Shown here: positions 32,091 to 43,725 of the stretch, piece by piece | How positions within the stretch are numbered: position 1 is the first letter of the stretch | Layout of the letters: the number at the start of each line of letters is the position of its first letter | DNA from: Panulirus ornatus | Taxonomy: Eukaryota; Arthropoda; Malacostraca; Decapoda; Palinuridae | Direction: 5' to 3' | Assembly: GCF_036320965.1 (NCBI RefSeq) | Contig: NC_092240.1 | Location: 15,744,501-15,808,500 of the forward strand | DNA: 64,000 bases | Made by a program: the position numbers and the translations under genes | The notes under the pieces: model-generated | Database searches by the model: none | Seen by the model: only the letters and a program-made list of their open reading frames with translations | Told to the model about the DNA's origin: nothing

Positions 32091-33143
32091 AAAACATTTT
32101 TTTTTTTTTTTTTTTTTTTTGCTTTGTCGCTGTCTCCCGCGTTTGCGAGGTAGCGCAAGGAAACAGACGAAAGAAATGGCCCAACCCACCCCCATACACA
32201 TGTATATACATACGTCCACACACGCAAATATACATACCTACACAGCTTTCCATGGTTTACCCCAGACGCTTCACATGCCCTGATTCAATCCCCTGACAGC
32301 ACGTCAACCCCGGTATACCACATCGATCCAATTCACTCTATTCCTTGCCCTCCTTTCACCCTCCTGCATGTTCAGGCCCCAATCACACAATATCTTTTTC
32401 ACTCCATCTTTCCACCTCCAATTTGGTCTCCCCCTTTTCCTCGTTCCCTCCACCTCCAACACATATATCCTCTTGGTCAATCTTTCCTCACTCATTCTCT
32501 CCATGTGCCCAAACCATTTCAAAACAACCTCTTCAGCTCTCTCAACCACGCTCTTTTTATTTCCACACATCTCTCTTACCCTTACGTTACTTACTCGATC
32601 AAACCACCTCACACCACACATTGTCCTCAAACATCTCATTTCCAGCACATCCATCCTCCTGCGCACAACTCTATCCATAGCCCACGCCTCGCAACCATAC
32701 AACATTGTTGGAACCACTATTCCTTCAAACATACCCATTTTTGCTTTCCGAGATAATGTTCTCGACTTCCACACATTCTTCAAGGCTCCCAGGATTTTCG
32801 CCCCCTCCCCCACCCTATGATCCACTTCCGCTTCCATGGTTCCATCCGCTGACAGATCCACTCCCAGATATCTAAAACACTTTACTTCCTCCAGTTTTGC
32901 TCCATTCAAACTTACCTCCCAATTGACTTGACCTTCAACCCTACTGTACCTAATAACCTTGCTCTTATTCACATTTACTCTTAACTTTCTTCTTTCACAC
33001 ACTTTACCAAACTCAGTCACCAGCTTCTGCAGTTTCTCACATGAATCAGCCACCAGCGCTGTATCATCAGCGAACAACAACTGACTCACTTCCCAAGCTC
33101 TCTCATCCCCAATAGACTTCATACTTGCCCCTCTTTCCAAACA
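32091..33143 (-). mobile_element. Window LINE copy L21, young, short-UTR type
   Basis: Poly-T of about 22 bases at 32,099-32,120, short 3' UTR, and an uninterrupted frame of about 278 codons (33,140-32,304) containing LLFADDTALVAD. It is 5'-truncated in the LERGASMKSIGDE block. Small coding differences from the consensus include LNGAKLEE and ERAEEVVLK. Confidence 0.9.
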
Positions 33144-33597
33144 TTTCTAAGTTTTCATATAAGAGCCTTAAACTACAGTTTTACCAATGTTTTATGATAG
33201 CATACTCATTCCCCTAGATTGCAACTACAGTCACTTACAATCTCAAATTTTCTTGCTTCATTATGTTTCATTTACCATAAACAAACCATTTTACATATAT
33301 ACTGTACATAAAGCCACAGCCAACAAAACCTACCAATGCTAATTCAAATTTGAGGAGTTTTTATGTACAGTAGTTATGTTATTCATTTGCATGATATGTA
33401 TTCATAATACTAACTTCCATCACTACCTGAAAAATAAAATATCACTAATAAACTCCTCCATTTAGTCACAAGTTGCATATCTACAAACTCTTCAGAAATG
33501 TGCGGACTGACACAAGGTATGGAAGCATAGGTAAGACAATAGCAATTTCATTAACATGGGAAAAGACATGAAACTAGAGGGAGAGTAGCTAGTGCTG
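33144..33597. other. AT-rich sequence with no recognised gene
   Basis: Nothing recognised; flanked by LINE L21 and the first minisatellite array. Confidence 0.4.
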
Positions 33598-34110
33598 ATG
33601 CAGAAGCAAGTAAACAAGGTGAAATAGGTGTCCTGTAGTGCTGCTGCAAGAGAGATGAAGCACTGCCCAGGTCCATGGGAAGGACAGGTAACAAGAGAAC
33701 AGATGTTCCACAACGAGGTTATATGCTGGAGGACAGCAGTTGTGTCCTGAGGTCATAATTCTATTTCTGGGAGAGACAGGACAGTTAAGAAAAGGCACCT
33801 TAGTGCTGTTCAAGGGAGGTTGAAGCACTCCTTGGTCCCATGGTGCTGATGGTGCTGCTGCAGGAAGGTTGATGCATTTCCATGGTACAGTGATGCTGCT
33901 GCAAGGGAAACGAAGTGTTGCCAGGTCTTGTGGTGTTAATGCAAGTGAGGATAGGTTGTTGCAGGAGGCAAAGGCAATACTAAAGACCCTTGGTGCTGGT
34001 GCAGGAAGGAGGTATGATGAAATTGCCCCACAGCACTTCTGCTGGAGGGAGAAGCCAAGGTCACATGGTACCCTTGCTGAAGAAAACAGTGCAGGTGTCC
34101 TATCAGTGGT
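33598..34110 (+). repeat. Degenerate ~40-bp minisatellite, array 1
   Basis: Repeated blocks of the type GTGCTGCTGCAAGRGARRYGAAG-(T/C)GTTGCCAGGTC, for example around 33,636, 33,850, 33,893 and 33,995. Spacing is irregular (about 38-50 bp) and divergence is high. The regular GCTGCTGCAGG core distinguishes the array from its AT-rich surroundings. Open frames across it on both strands have no domain similarity. Confidence 0.65.
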
Positions 34111-34671
34111 CAAACATGTTCCTAGTCAGAGCTGATCATGGTGTGTCCTGTGACTTAAATGCAGATTTGCCCAGTACAGAGGGATGGCTCATTCTTCAGC
34201 AGAAACAAGAATCTGGTGTCCAACTTCAAGATCCCACTGGGCACACCATTTGGATATGCATTTATAAACTACAGTTTTTGAGCATGCAAATGAATGTAAG
34301 TAAACTTAGTTGTAAACAATGCTGTTCTGTAGAATGTCTGGGACCTCTACATGAACAGGTAAAGGTTCTTGACCGTGGCATGGAGCACAAACTATTGTCT
34401 ATTCCCTACTTATGACCTATGTGACTTACATCCATCTGTACATACAACAAAAAATATATTAAAAAATATACGTAAATATAAAATCAAGCTTGGATGTACA
34501 TCTGCCCGTGCTAACGGCTGCATGCATACAATAGTGAATGTCAGACAATATCCCGGCAATGTGTACATCACAGCATCTCTCAGTTCTCATTCAGTAAGTG
34601 CACATTGCTCAAGTGAATCTAACGGACCTTCGTGCTGGATTAAACCATTTTTGTATCAAACCCCAAAGACG

Positions 34672-35215
34672 ATGACGAGCAAGAGGAAAAACCCATCACA
34701 TTTTGCTAGATCTGGCAAGAAATCAAGGAAGAAGCTTGATTTGAAATTGAAAATGAACATAATCACCCAACATGAAGAAGAAAAAAGTTAATGTTACTGC
34801 ACATGATCTGCAGTTGTCCCATTTGATGGTCTCCACAATTTCATAGGGGAAAAAAAACATGGAGCAGTGAAAAGTTCACCAAGTATGAAGTCTACAATAA
34901 TAACAAAGCAACAACAAGGGCCCATCCACAAAATGAAAAAGTTGTTGATGCGGTGGATGGAAAATCAAATTCCAAAACATGTACCACTAGGCTTACAAAC
35001 AATTCAGGCAAAGGCTAGAAGTCTTTCTAAGACTTTGAAGGAGCAAGCAGGCGAGGATTACAATGAGAACTTCACAGCAAGTCATGGTTGGTTCAACAGA
35101 TTTAAAAGAAGAAATAGCTTACACAACGTGAGAGTCACAGGTGAAGCAGCAAGTGCTGATGAAGCTGCTGAAAAGGTAAAAAAAAAAACCAAAGTCTTTT
35201 TCTTTACTAAACCAT
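34672..35215 (+). pseudogene. Tigger/pogo-type transposase relic (CENP-B-like DNA-binding region)
   Basis: It starts at MTSKRKNPSHF (34,672), followed by KKLDLKLKMNIITQHEEEKS, matching the first helix-turn-helix of CENP-B/Tigger proteins. One frameshift occurs at about 34,790; in the next frame VNVTAHDLQLSHLMVSTIS continues it. Then KMKKLLMRWMENQ and a PLGLQTIQAKARSL block lead to FTASHGWFNRFKRRNSLHNV and GEAASADEAAEK (35,068-35,172), the hallmark of the second CENP-B-type domain. No DDE catalytic domain follows; the frame ends at 35,217 in AT-rich DNA. It is a dead fragment, not a domesticated gene. Confidence 0.8.
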
Positions 35216-38200
35216 AGAGTGATCTAAAAAAAACAAAGTCAATTCATAAAACTGGTTAAAGAAATGAGATAATCACGATAGAACATGCATAACATAAGAA
35301 TTAAAATTACAAAATATGAACTAAAGAATCTTAAATAAAAAGTAAAATGAAATGACAGAATCATATAATAAAGCTGCTTAATAAAAAAATGAGATAATCA
35401 TGATAGAAATTGAGAGTGACAAAAGAATGCTGTGCAGTTATACAAATTCTACATGCTATTCTGATATACATCCGACTTACAACCATTTTAAGATCTGACT
35501 GGTCAATCAGAACAGAATATGGACATACATCGGGAGAGACAGTATATCACTATAGTATTTCCAAGTTCCTCTATAATTACATTAACAGCTATATAAATCA
35601 CTAAAATAATAATTGGTAAATAAACAAGACCTGTGTCATTTGTTTAAGATAAATCTATTGTATTATGATTATTCTAATACGATATCAATTCTATACCACC
35701 AAGCCTTGCCCACCTTTGCCATATCTCAACAATTATTTTGATACTGCATTAGTATATCAATGAAGATGATGAGAACATGGTAAAGTACCAGATTAGATAC
35801 GTCTCTTTATATCTATATGAAACTGGAAGAAATTGGGATCAATGCATTCCCTAAAAGTATCAAAGCTGATTTAGATAGGAAATGCATGATTAGGAGAATG
35901 TTTTATCCTACAATAAAAAATAGTAACGATGGTGGAGGTTCTCGAGATCAAGAAAACGTATATTCAGCTACAACAAAAGTAAGCAAAATACTTGTAGAAT
36001 CAACAGAAATTATGGAAAGCTCAACTAAATTCAACTAGTAGGCAGTATATTCCTTTATCATTATGCCACTCTTCAAATATATTACCAATACATTGCCTCT
36101 ATTTATGAGAATGGTAGATACATTCATGAGGAAAAAATGGATTCCATCGGCTTCAGTGCAACTAAATATATCAAGAATAACACTGAAACTTGGTAAGCAT
36201 AAGGGAGGTTTTAAGAGATTTTGTTCATTTATAAACCTGCTTCAGCTACTTTTATATTAATCAACATCTCATTCTCCTGATCTTCAAAGCCCTAGAATCA
36301 TTTATGAGCAAAGCTGGATTCTGTGGAAGAGTACATATCAGTATGTTACCTCATATGGTACACGAAAATTCCCTTGATATATTACAAATATGAATTGAAA
36401 TCTAAGGTGAAAAGTGGCAGCAACAGAAGGGAAAGCTAGATGATGATTGAATACATTACAATGGTTTCAACATTTGCTCTATCTGTTTTTACTTTTACCT
36501 CACAATTAACTATGGATTTGAAGGAAATGCATATCAAAGAACTCTTCATACTTAGTAGAAGTGATTCACACTGAAGCAACAAGATTTGGGACATCGCTAT
36601 CTTATGAATAATGAATAAATGAGTGAGAATAGATATCATGATTAATGAAAACATGAGGCAAAAGTAAGTACAACACAGGTAAAAATCAAAAGAACCTAAG
36701 AGCATCACACCCAACTTCAACTAGGGGCTGAGATTTACCTATATTTTCAATAAAATGTTAAATCATGCAAACAACACTGCCTTGATCTTCATTCTGCTGT
36801 ACTGTATTGGTTGTATGTGGTTCAAGAGAAGGGAAACCTGCATGAACAGTACAAGTGAGTAATTTCAAATAGGCACTCACATAACAGCACATCAAAATCA
36901 GCAGACACACCCAGACATTCACACATTTTTTAAATGACATGGGATATAGGGTAAATCTTGGTGGATGGGGTAGGTTTTCAAAGACTATTAACTATGAACC
37001 CAAATTTTCCCTGATGATCATAGCCCTTCCCTTCTCACATCAATTTTAAAAAATAATTCAAGGAATCATGTTTCACATCCTAAATCACTTCTACCATACT
37101 GAGTTCAGTGACATGCTTCTACCCACTCCATGAGTTAATTCTGTGGAACCCCTAAACTGGAACTTTACCACATGATTTTTCATTACCTGCACCACTATCA
37201 CATTAAACACATGATTTTTTCATCACCTGCACTACAATCACATTAAACAGCAATAACTAAAGTCTAATACTCCAAATTACACTGCGCTAATCAAAATAAA
37301 ATCTACTCAGATTGATCGAAATACTAACGCATTCGTCCAATATCAACATACAGTGACGACCTTACAGTGGTATTCAGCCGGGAATAATCCTCTATAAATT
37401 TATAAGTTTTTGCGATTTCCCACAAATATACAGTAGTTCATCCGTCTGAACATTCATCGTAGGTTTCCGTACATTTCAGGAAGTCTCTTAAGATGACTAA
37501 ACATATTATGACAGAGCCTTATCACCTGAAGAGAGGAAGTAATTAATCAGCATTAGCTTAAGGTAAATTCGCCAAAGAAATCCTGTAGTACTGCTGTACT
37601 ACTGACCGGAAAAGAAGGCCATCTATTTACAGACTAGCTACCGAAAAAATATATAATCTCTACAGTTTAGTAAGTATTATGTTAATACTAACAACCCTAC
37701 TAAGACGTTTCTCTAAAGCAAGAACATATTCGAATGAAATAATACCTGATAATTTCTGGAAAAAAAATTGAAATTGAAATTCTTATGCCGTACGTGTTGA
37801 TACAAGGCGTCGTTGTGATAAATGTTATGAATGAGCATATAATATAAATATCAAAATGTATTGTAAATATATTTGTTAGCTTACCTTTTCTTAAACTGTA
37901 TGAGGATTCTTATTCAAATAGTAATAAAATCACATAAACATTACTTCGGCACTTACTTATACTAAAGATCTTTGTTTATAGTTTTCTTAGTTTGCTTTCC
38001 TTCAAACCATTTTGCAAAATTATGCTAGCTAGTATGAGTGAATTTCATATCACATATTATCAGACACAATGAACGTAACTTATAACATAAAATAACAAAT
38101 TTCAGTCTTCGCAACTATTCTTTCTCTGGGGAATTCTTTGTTCCGGTTAATTATACGTACTTCTCTGAGGGAACTCTTCTATCCATTTTTTTCCATCTTC

Positions 38201-38355
38201 CCTTAGCAGCGGGGTCCCTAGCGATTCCTTTGTCACCTCATCCTTACTACTTGCTTAAAGTGTACTCGATACGGAAGGAGAGTGATTCTCAGATACGGGT
38301 AACACTACAAAGCTGTGTATATATGCACAATGGCTTGTACGAAAGTTGCTAGTGT
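35216..38355. other. Long AT-rich stretch with no recognised gene
   Basis: No LINE, SINE or gene was recognised over 3.1 kb. A short motif (ATGAGATAATCA, C or T, GATAGAA) occurs at about 35,267 and 35,389, hinting at a ~123-bp old duplication. Frames at 35,817-36,038 and 36,063-36,260 are too short and featureless to call. It may be an intron or intergenic DNA. Confidence 0.4.
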
Positions 38356-38359
38356 TGAA

Positions 38360-38780
38360 AAAAAAAAAAAAAAAAGGGGGAGCAGGAGTCCCGTGGTGCT
38401 GCTGCGGGAGATGCAAATCGTTGCCTGGTCTTGTGGTACCGCTACAGAAGGGGGCGTTGCCGAGATCTGCAGTTGAGAAAAAGTGTTATCCAAGTCCTGT
38501 GGTTGTGCTGTAGAAGGGACAGGTGTTAATGAGGTTCAGAGGCCGTGCTGCAAGAGGGAGAAGTCATTCCCGAATAAGTCTTACTGCAGGAAGAAGGCGT
38601 TGCAGAGTTCCTGCAGTTGTGCTGCAATGGAGATGGTGTTAACGAGTTCCCATGATTGCGTTGCAAAAGGAAGAAATCATACCGCAGGAGGCGTTGTCCA
38701 GGTCGTGTGGATGTGCAACAGGAAGGAGGCGTTACTGAGTTCACCCAGTGGAGGACGCAATGCAAGGTTACCTAAGTGAT
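38360..38780 (+). repeat. Degenerate ~40-bp minisatellite, array 2
   Basis: After an A18 run at about 38,360-38,376, units such as GTTGCCGAGATCTGCAGTTG, CAAGTCCTGTGGTTGTGCTG and GCGTTGCAGAGTTCCTGCAG follow one another at roughly 40-45-bp spacing. The consensus is approximately GAGGTCCTGTGGTTGTGCTG followed by CAGGAGGAAGGCGTTG. Divergence between units is large. Confidence 0.7.
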
Positions 38781-40156
38781 GCTGCTGCTTGAAGGGGAGG
38801 TTGTAGCTTGGATCCCATGATGGCGCCGTTGCTGCAGGTCACGGCGTGAGACGTCAGAGCCAATGAGGTTCACAGCCAATCGACTAATTAATGAAACGAC
38901 AGTGACATATATCTTACAAAGGCACACAGAACATTCATTTGCATGAGGGTCATTCAAAGCTGGGTTATGAAATACGGCTGTGGGGAAGAAGGGCTGTAGA
39001 ATGACTTAAAGATTGCACTAGGTGTCGAGGTCACTCGTGCCATCTGGAGTGTGTCATGACCACAGGTTAGAAAGCTTTTGTTACAACGAGAGGAGTGAGG
39101 TCGTTCAAGCCTCTCATCACGAGCCCTTCGTGGACTCATGACTGCAGGCGAGAAAGGCTTTGGAGCGACAAAACGAGTGTATCAAAAACACACGTTTCTC
39201 CAGTAACATTAATGGTGCTTTCTTTATCAGAATAATGTGCATGAAAGTGATATCGTAGTGCTGATGGGACCTCAGTCCCTTCAGTGTATTCGGTGAGTGA
39301 CAGCGGTGTCACTCGGTGACAGCGGTGAAATCTTCTAAATTTCTCTTCCTAGTCTCCTCGTGTTTCTGTTATTAAAGTATCTAACATCCTAATGGTAGCA
39401 GCAGTAATCTCCTCTTCAATTAGGTTCTTTTATGCGTCTACTGCTTCATTGCCAAACTTTCCCAAAATCGTTCTTTGTTTCTCTTTTTACGCAAATTCTT
39501 GTGGCGACCTCTAGACCTTAGAAAGAGCTATATCATTCTAGGATATGATCTCCATATTGTACCTAATCCATGAAGGAGGGTCGTCACCTTGAGGTCACCT
39601 TGTACGTACAGGACGATGTTGCTCTGCTGACCAACCTCTACTCTGAAAGGATATCAAGTGGTTGGCTTTTGTGCAGAGCCGTTTCCAATCTTTCGTTCGA
39701 GCAGCTGTCATTAGACAGGTGCAACAGGTGTCCGAAGAATTTTGCTCCTAAATGAACAGCTGAAAAAAACAGCTGGGAAGCCCCGTCTGCTCTTGCTTCA
39801 TCGCCAACCAATCTGTTCAGACAACGTTTTTACTCTGCTAAAATGGAAGAAAAAAAATGCTCATAGGTGGAGGTTGGAATGGTATGTACCTGAGCTGTAA
39901 CGTATTTCGAGATCCAGTACAGTTCGGCCTTGAAGTTGCAAGGTACTCGGTATCCTGGGAGGTCACTATAAGGGTGTTAGTTGTCAAAAGGCAATATGTT
40001 GGAAGGGGTAAGTCTTACAGAGTCTTCGTTTTCTTTAGCAGTGATAGCCACGGACAGTCGCTGTTGAAAAGAAAGCTCTTGCATCACTCTTCCAGAATCT
40101 GCAAACATTCTGACTCCCAGCTTGCGTCCTTAAAGCAATCGTTTGGTCGGAAAAAC
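38781..40156. other. Mixed sequence with array flank and short direct repeats
   Basis: No gene recognised. The part at about 38,955-39,070 resembles the flank of array 4 (43,850-43,945). Near 39,296-39,330 GTGACAGCGGTG is repeated. A 61-codon frame at 39,570-39,755 has no recognisable domain. Confidence 0.45.
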
Positions 40157-40262
40157 CTCTGGGAGTAGTTTCCTCTTTCATATCACTAAATCCTTTGCCG
40201 TACAAAATACTCTGGGCGTAGTTTCCTCTCTCATATCTCTGAATCCTTTGCCGTACAAAATA
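40157..40262. repeat. Tandem duplication, 53-bp unit
   Basis: Units start at 40,157 and 40,210 (CTCTGGGAGTAG and CTCTGGGCGTAG) and end with TTTGCCGTACAAAATA; only a few substitutions separate them. Confidence 0.9.
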
Positions 40263-42035
40263 CTCAGATTTCACCACTACCTGATACTTCTCTCTGATGT
40301 TTTTTTTCTTTTCCAGGTTGCTGTGTGGGAATATGAGAGTATCAATAAAGTATCCGTCCCTACGAATACAAGGCTACGAATACAAGGTTCGTCCGCTTTC
40401 ACTCATTGTAATGGATACAAACTCGTAAGCAAACGTTATACCGTAACTCAATTCCTCGAATGGGGCGAAGCACTTTTTCTATATTAGATTTGCAAATACT
40501 AATTTGAGTGGTTGAAAGCACTACTATAGACATGTTTACGAATAGATTTGATAAGTATTTCGCCTCAGGTCCACGAATTATTTGCGTCTCCTTCATCACA
40601 TTGACAATTTGCAGGTTACTACTTTGAATCATCTGTATGGCTTCCAACGTTACCAAGTTAATCTGTTAATCTTTCGTACCTTCCACTTTCACAAAACGGC
40701 CATGAAAGGACCCAGTGGCCTGTTGCTGTTTGAAACCTTTTCTATACTACTCAGTTACCCTGCACCGTCTGTGCACACAACACCACAAGACTTCATGACC
40801 TGTAGTCCAGACTGATTGACACAGACACCCTTATGAGTGCTCCAGAAGCCTCGTCAATAAGTATATTTATTTTCGACCTACCCTGCCACTAACAGACCTG
40901 GTTTCATTGTGATGGTGCTATAGGTGACCTGAGCTCTGGTACTTTTTTCAGCCGTCTTTCTCGGGTTTTTTTTCTGCTTTCATTTTTCTCCCTTGATCTT
41001 TATATAGGAAACAGTATTCTCCATGATAAGCACAATTTTTATCACCATTTGGCTACTAGACCATATGAAAGTAACCTTTCCAGGTCTCCCCTTTCATTCT
41101 ATTTTATTTTTATGTTTATGTAACTCCGAGGACTACATTTTCCTCTTTTATTTACCCTACTGGTTCTTATTTTATTTTCCTATCCTTTACCAAATGTAAT
41201 AATCCACTCCAAGTTTCATCTCTGATCTGCGTCAGTGCATCACATTACTAATTCTATTATACATTTGGTCTAATTTCTTGGCCATCTCGTAAAGGTTTGT
41301 TTCATTAATTCCAGTACATCTAGTTCTAACTGAGTGTCTTTGCCCTCTTGCAATCAGTACTAAGACTCCGTCCTTTTTCAATCCTACCAATATCTTCCTA
41401 AAGACACCTTTCGTAATGATATTTTCTCTAGTATTTCATTTTTCAAGATTTTTGTTCCTAATTCAAAATCCTTTTTTAATTGGCTTGGCTCCGATAAAGA
41501 GGATTTCTTTCCATGGCTGAAGCCTTTAATAATACTTTTTCTTCCATTTCTCAAGTATTAATTAAGATTTTAGTTAAATTGGTCGATCGCCTCATTCCTT
41601 TAATGGACTCACTGACTATCATAGTCTGTCATTAAGGGATAGTAATGATGCTTCTCACACATTCGCCTCTAAACCCTTACCAGCGTTTTAGTCCTCAAGA
41701 CCCTGGGCGACTCGCAATCTTTCGGTGCATTCACTTCCTACGATGTTCCTCGGCCTACCTGGCCTTCAGCCATGATCTACCCTCCAGATGGTTTGCATGA
41801 GCTGGTTCGTTTGTAAAGCCTTAGGATCCCTACAAGTCCCTCCTTGCCCACAACCATAGTTCACACCTCAGTGACAGGTCTCTCGCATACAAACGATTTA
41901 CACTACACTGGGAAGGAACCCGTTTTAGCTCTCCTTGCCGTACACCTCTGCTTGAAAGTTCATGTCAGTTCATCAGCTACAGGAATAATAAAGTACACAA
42001 ACCTGCACCTGAAAATGTCTTCTGTCACATTACCT
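40263..42035. other. Sequence with no recognised gene
   Basis: AT-rich; no coding family identified on either strand. Minus-strand reading of 41,220-41,470 gives broken stretches of charged residues that might be an old retroelement, but I could not place them. Confidence 0.4.
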
Positions 42036-42039
42036 AAGT

Positions 42040-42285
42040 ACAGCTTTATCCCTCCTGCAGTAGCAATACCACGGGACCTTAGCAACGCCTCACACTTACA
42101 GCACAACCACAGGACCGCAGCAACACCGACTGCCTCCTGCAGCACAGCCTCAAGTATACTATGCCTCCTAACCCTTTTTTCCCTTCTGTACCATCGCCAC
42201 AGGATTTCGGCAACGCCTCTTCCTATCTGTAGGATCACGGATAACACAGCAATGCTGAATCAAGTAAACGCAGGCCAATGCGTCT
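42040..42285 (-). repeat. Degenerate ~40-bp minisatellite, array 3 left (inverted)
   Basis: Read on the minus strand the units match arrays 2 and 4: GCTGCAGGAGGCAGTCGGTG, TTGCTGCGGTCCTGTGGTTG, GGCGTTGCTAAGGTCCCGTG. It is the opposite orientation to the units that start again on the plus strand at about 42,330. Confidence 0.7.
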
Positions 42286-42329
42286 AACCGGCGAACTGCT
42301 ACTGCTGGTGAAAATCATTATCAGTAGTG

Positions 42330-43725
42330 AGGAAAGAGTCCCGTGACGCCGGTGCTGCTGGAATAGAGATGAGAGTTTGCCTATTTTCATGGTTATGCTG
42401 CAGGAGGGAAAATGCGTTGCCGTGAATCTGTGACTGTGCCGTGCTGTACTGTACTGTACGTGAAAGAAGGCAGCAACGAGGTTTCTTGGCTGTGCTGCGG
42501 AAGCGAACAGGCGTTACTAATGATGATGATGCAGAAAGGTAAGAGGTCAAATGAGGTCAAAGTCATATTATAGATAGCACCCAAAAAAAAAAAAAAACAT
42601 TTAAACACTTTCATAAAGTATTAGTGATAATTTTAAGAGTACTACAGAAAGAGATACAAGGCATGGCTAATGCCACCTGTTTCGCCTTACTTCTCGTGGC
42701 AAACACTGGAAGTGGAGCTAAGGGAGCTGCTGCAATTGACTGGTTGTTTTCTGCCAACAGGATGTGGTGTGAGGATAGTGGTAGATCAAGCCATGGCCAT
42801 TCATGTGGGTGGTGATGGTATCGACTGCTGCATTAGCGGGTTAGCGGTGAGGTACTGGGGAACAGGGTTGGTGTTGCCGAGATCTGCGAAAGTGACGTGT
42901 GGATATTGCAGCCATGGAGTGCAATGGGAAGGCTGTCAATAAGCATTACTGCATACCACATGTGACTGCTTTCTAAGTCATTCCAAAGGGGTTAACAGTT
43001 TTGCAGATGCGTGTGTCTCGTTTCTTTTGGAGTGTGAGGATGGAGAGGGGGTACAGAAACATGGGTAACAAACTGCCATTTTGATAAATACAGAAAGTGC
43101 AGCTCTTGGGCATAATACTATTGCCGGTGGGAAAAGACGTAGGTTTGCTGCATGGAATAGAGGAGAGGAGGCGTTGCTGAGGTTCTGTAGATGTGCTGCA
43201 CGTACTGGAGGAGAGGAGGCGTTGTTAAGTGGTTTTTGCTGCAGAAGGGAGACGACTTTACTAAGGTCCCGTGATTATCCTACATGGGTAAAGGAGCATT
43301 ACTGTGCTCTCGTGAATGTGCTGTAGGAGGGAAGAGTGCTGCTGAGGTTTCATGGTTTTGCTGGGGGAAGGGGAGGTTGTTGCTGAGGTCTCATAGTTTT
43401 TCTGTAAGTAATGCAAAAAAATATTGCCGAGTTCCTGTGGTTGTGTGGCAGGAGGAAGAATGTGTTACTGAGGTCTCATTGCTGTGTTGCATCCACTGCA
43501 TGAAAATGTTGATAAGGTCCTGTGGCCGTGTTGTAAGAGAAAACATTTCTGAGGTATATGGCTGTGTTGCAGGAGGAAGGCATCGTAGAGGTCTCAGCTC
43601 AGCTGCAAGTATTGCAGCAAGGAACTGTTGTTGGGTTCTGTGATCGTGTTGCTAGAGGAAAAAGGCATCGCTAAGGTCAGCAATACTTCTGCAAGAAGCA
43701 GGTGATGAAGTCCCATAAAGTTCCT
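42330..43725 (+). repeat. Degenerate ~40-bp minisatellite, arrays 3 right and 4
   Basis: Clear units at 42,330-42,530 and a denser block at 43,095-43,725 (GAGGCGTTGCTGAGGTTCTG, GTTGTTGCTGAGGTCTCATAG, GTTGTGTGGCAGGAGGAAGAATG, GAGGAAGGCATCGTAGAGGTC). The stretch between carries only scattered units, for example GTTGCCGAGATCTGCG at about 42,874, almost the same as one in array 2. Long plus-strand frames through it (43,081-43,643) are repeat translation, not genes. Confidence 0.65.

Noticed and set aside
33589..34135. Protein-coding genes in the GC-richer stretches at 33.6-34.1, 38.4-38.8 and 42.0-43.7 kb
   Set aside because: Open frames on both strands follow the periodic GCTGCTGCAGG-type repeat and have no recognisable domain; degenerate minisatellite is the simpler reading.
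34867..35217. A host CENP-B-like gene
   Set aside because: The first DNA-binding helix lies in a different frame upstream, separated by stops, and no catalytic or dimerisation region follows; it is a transposon relic.
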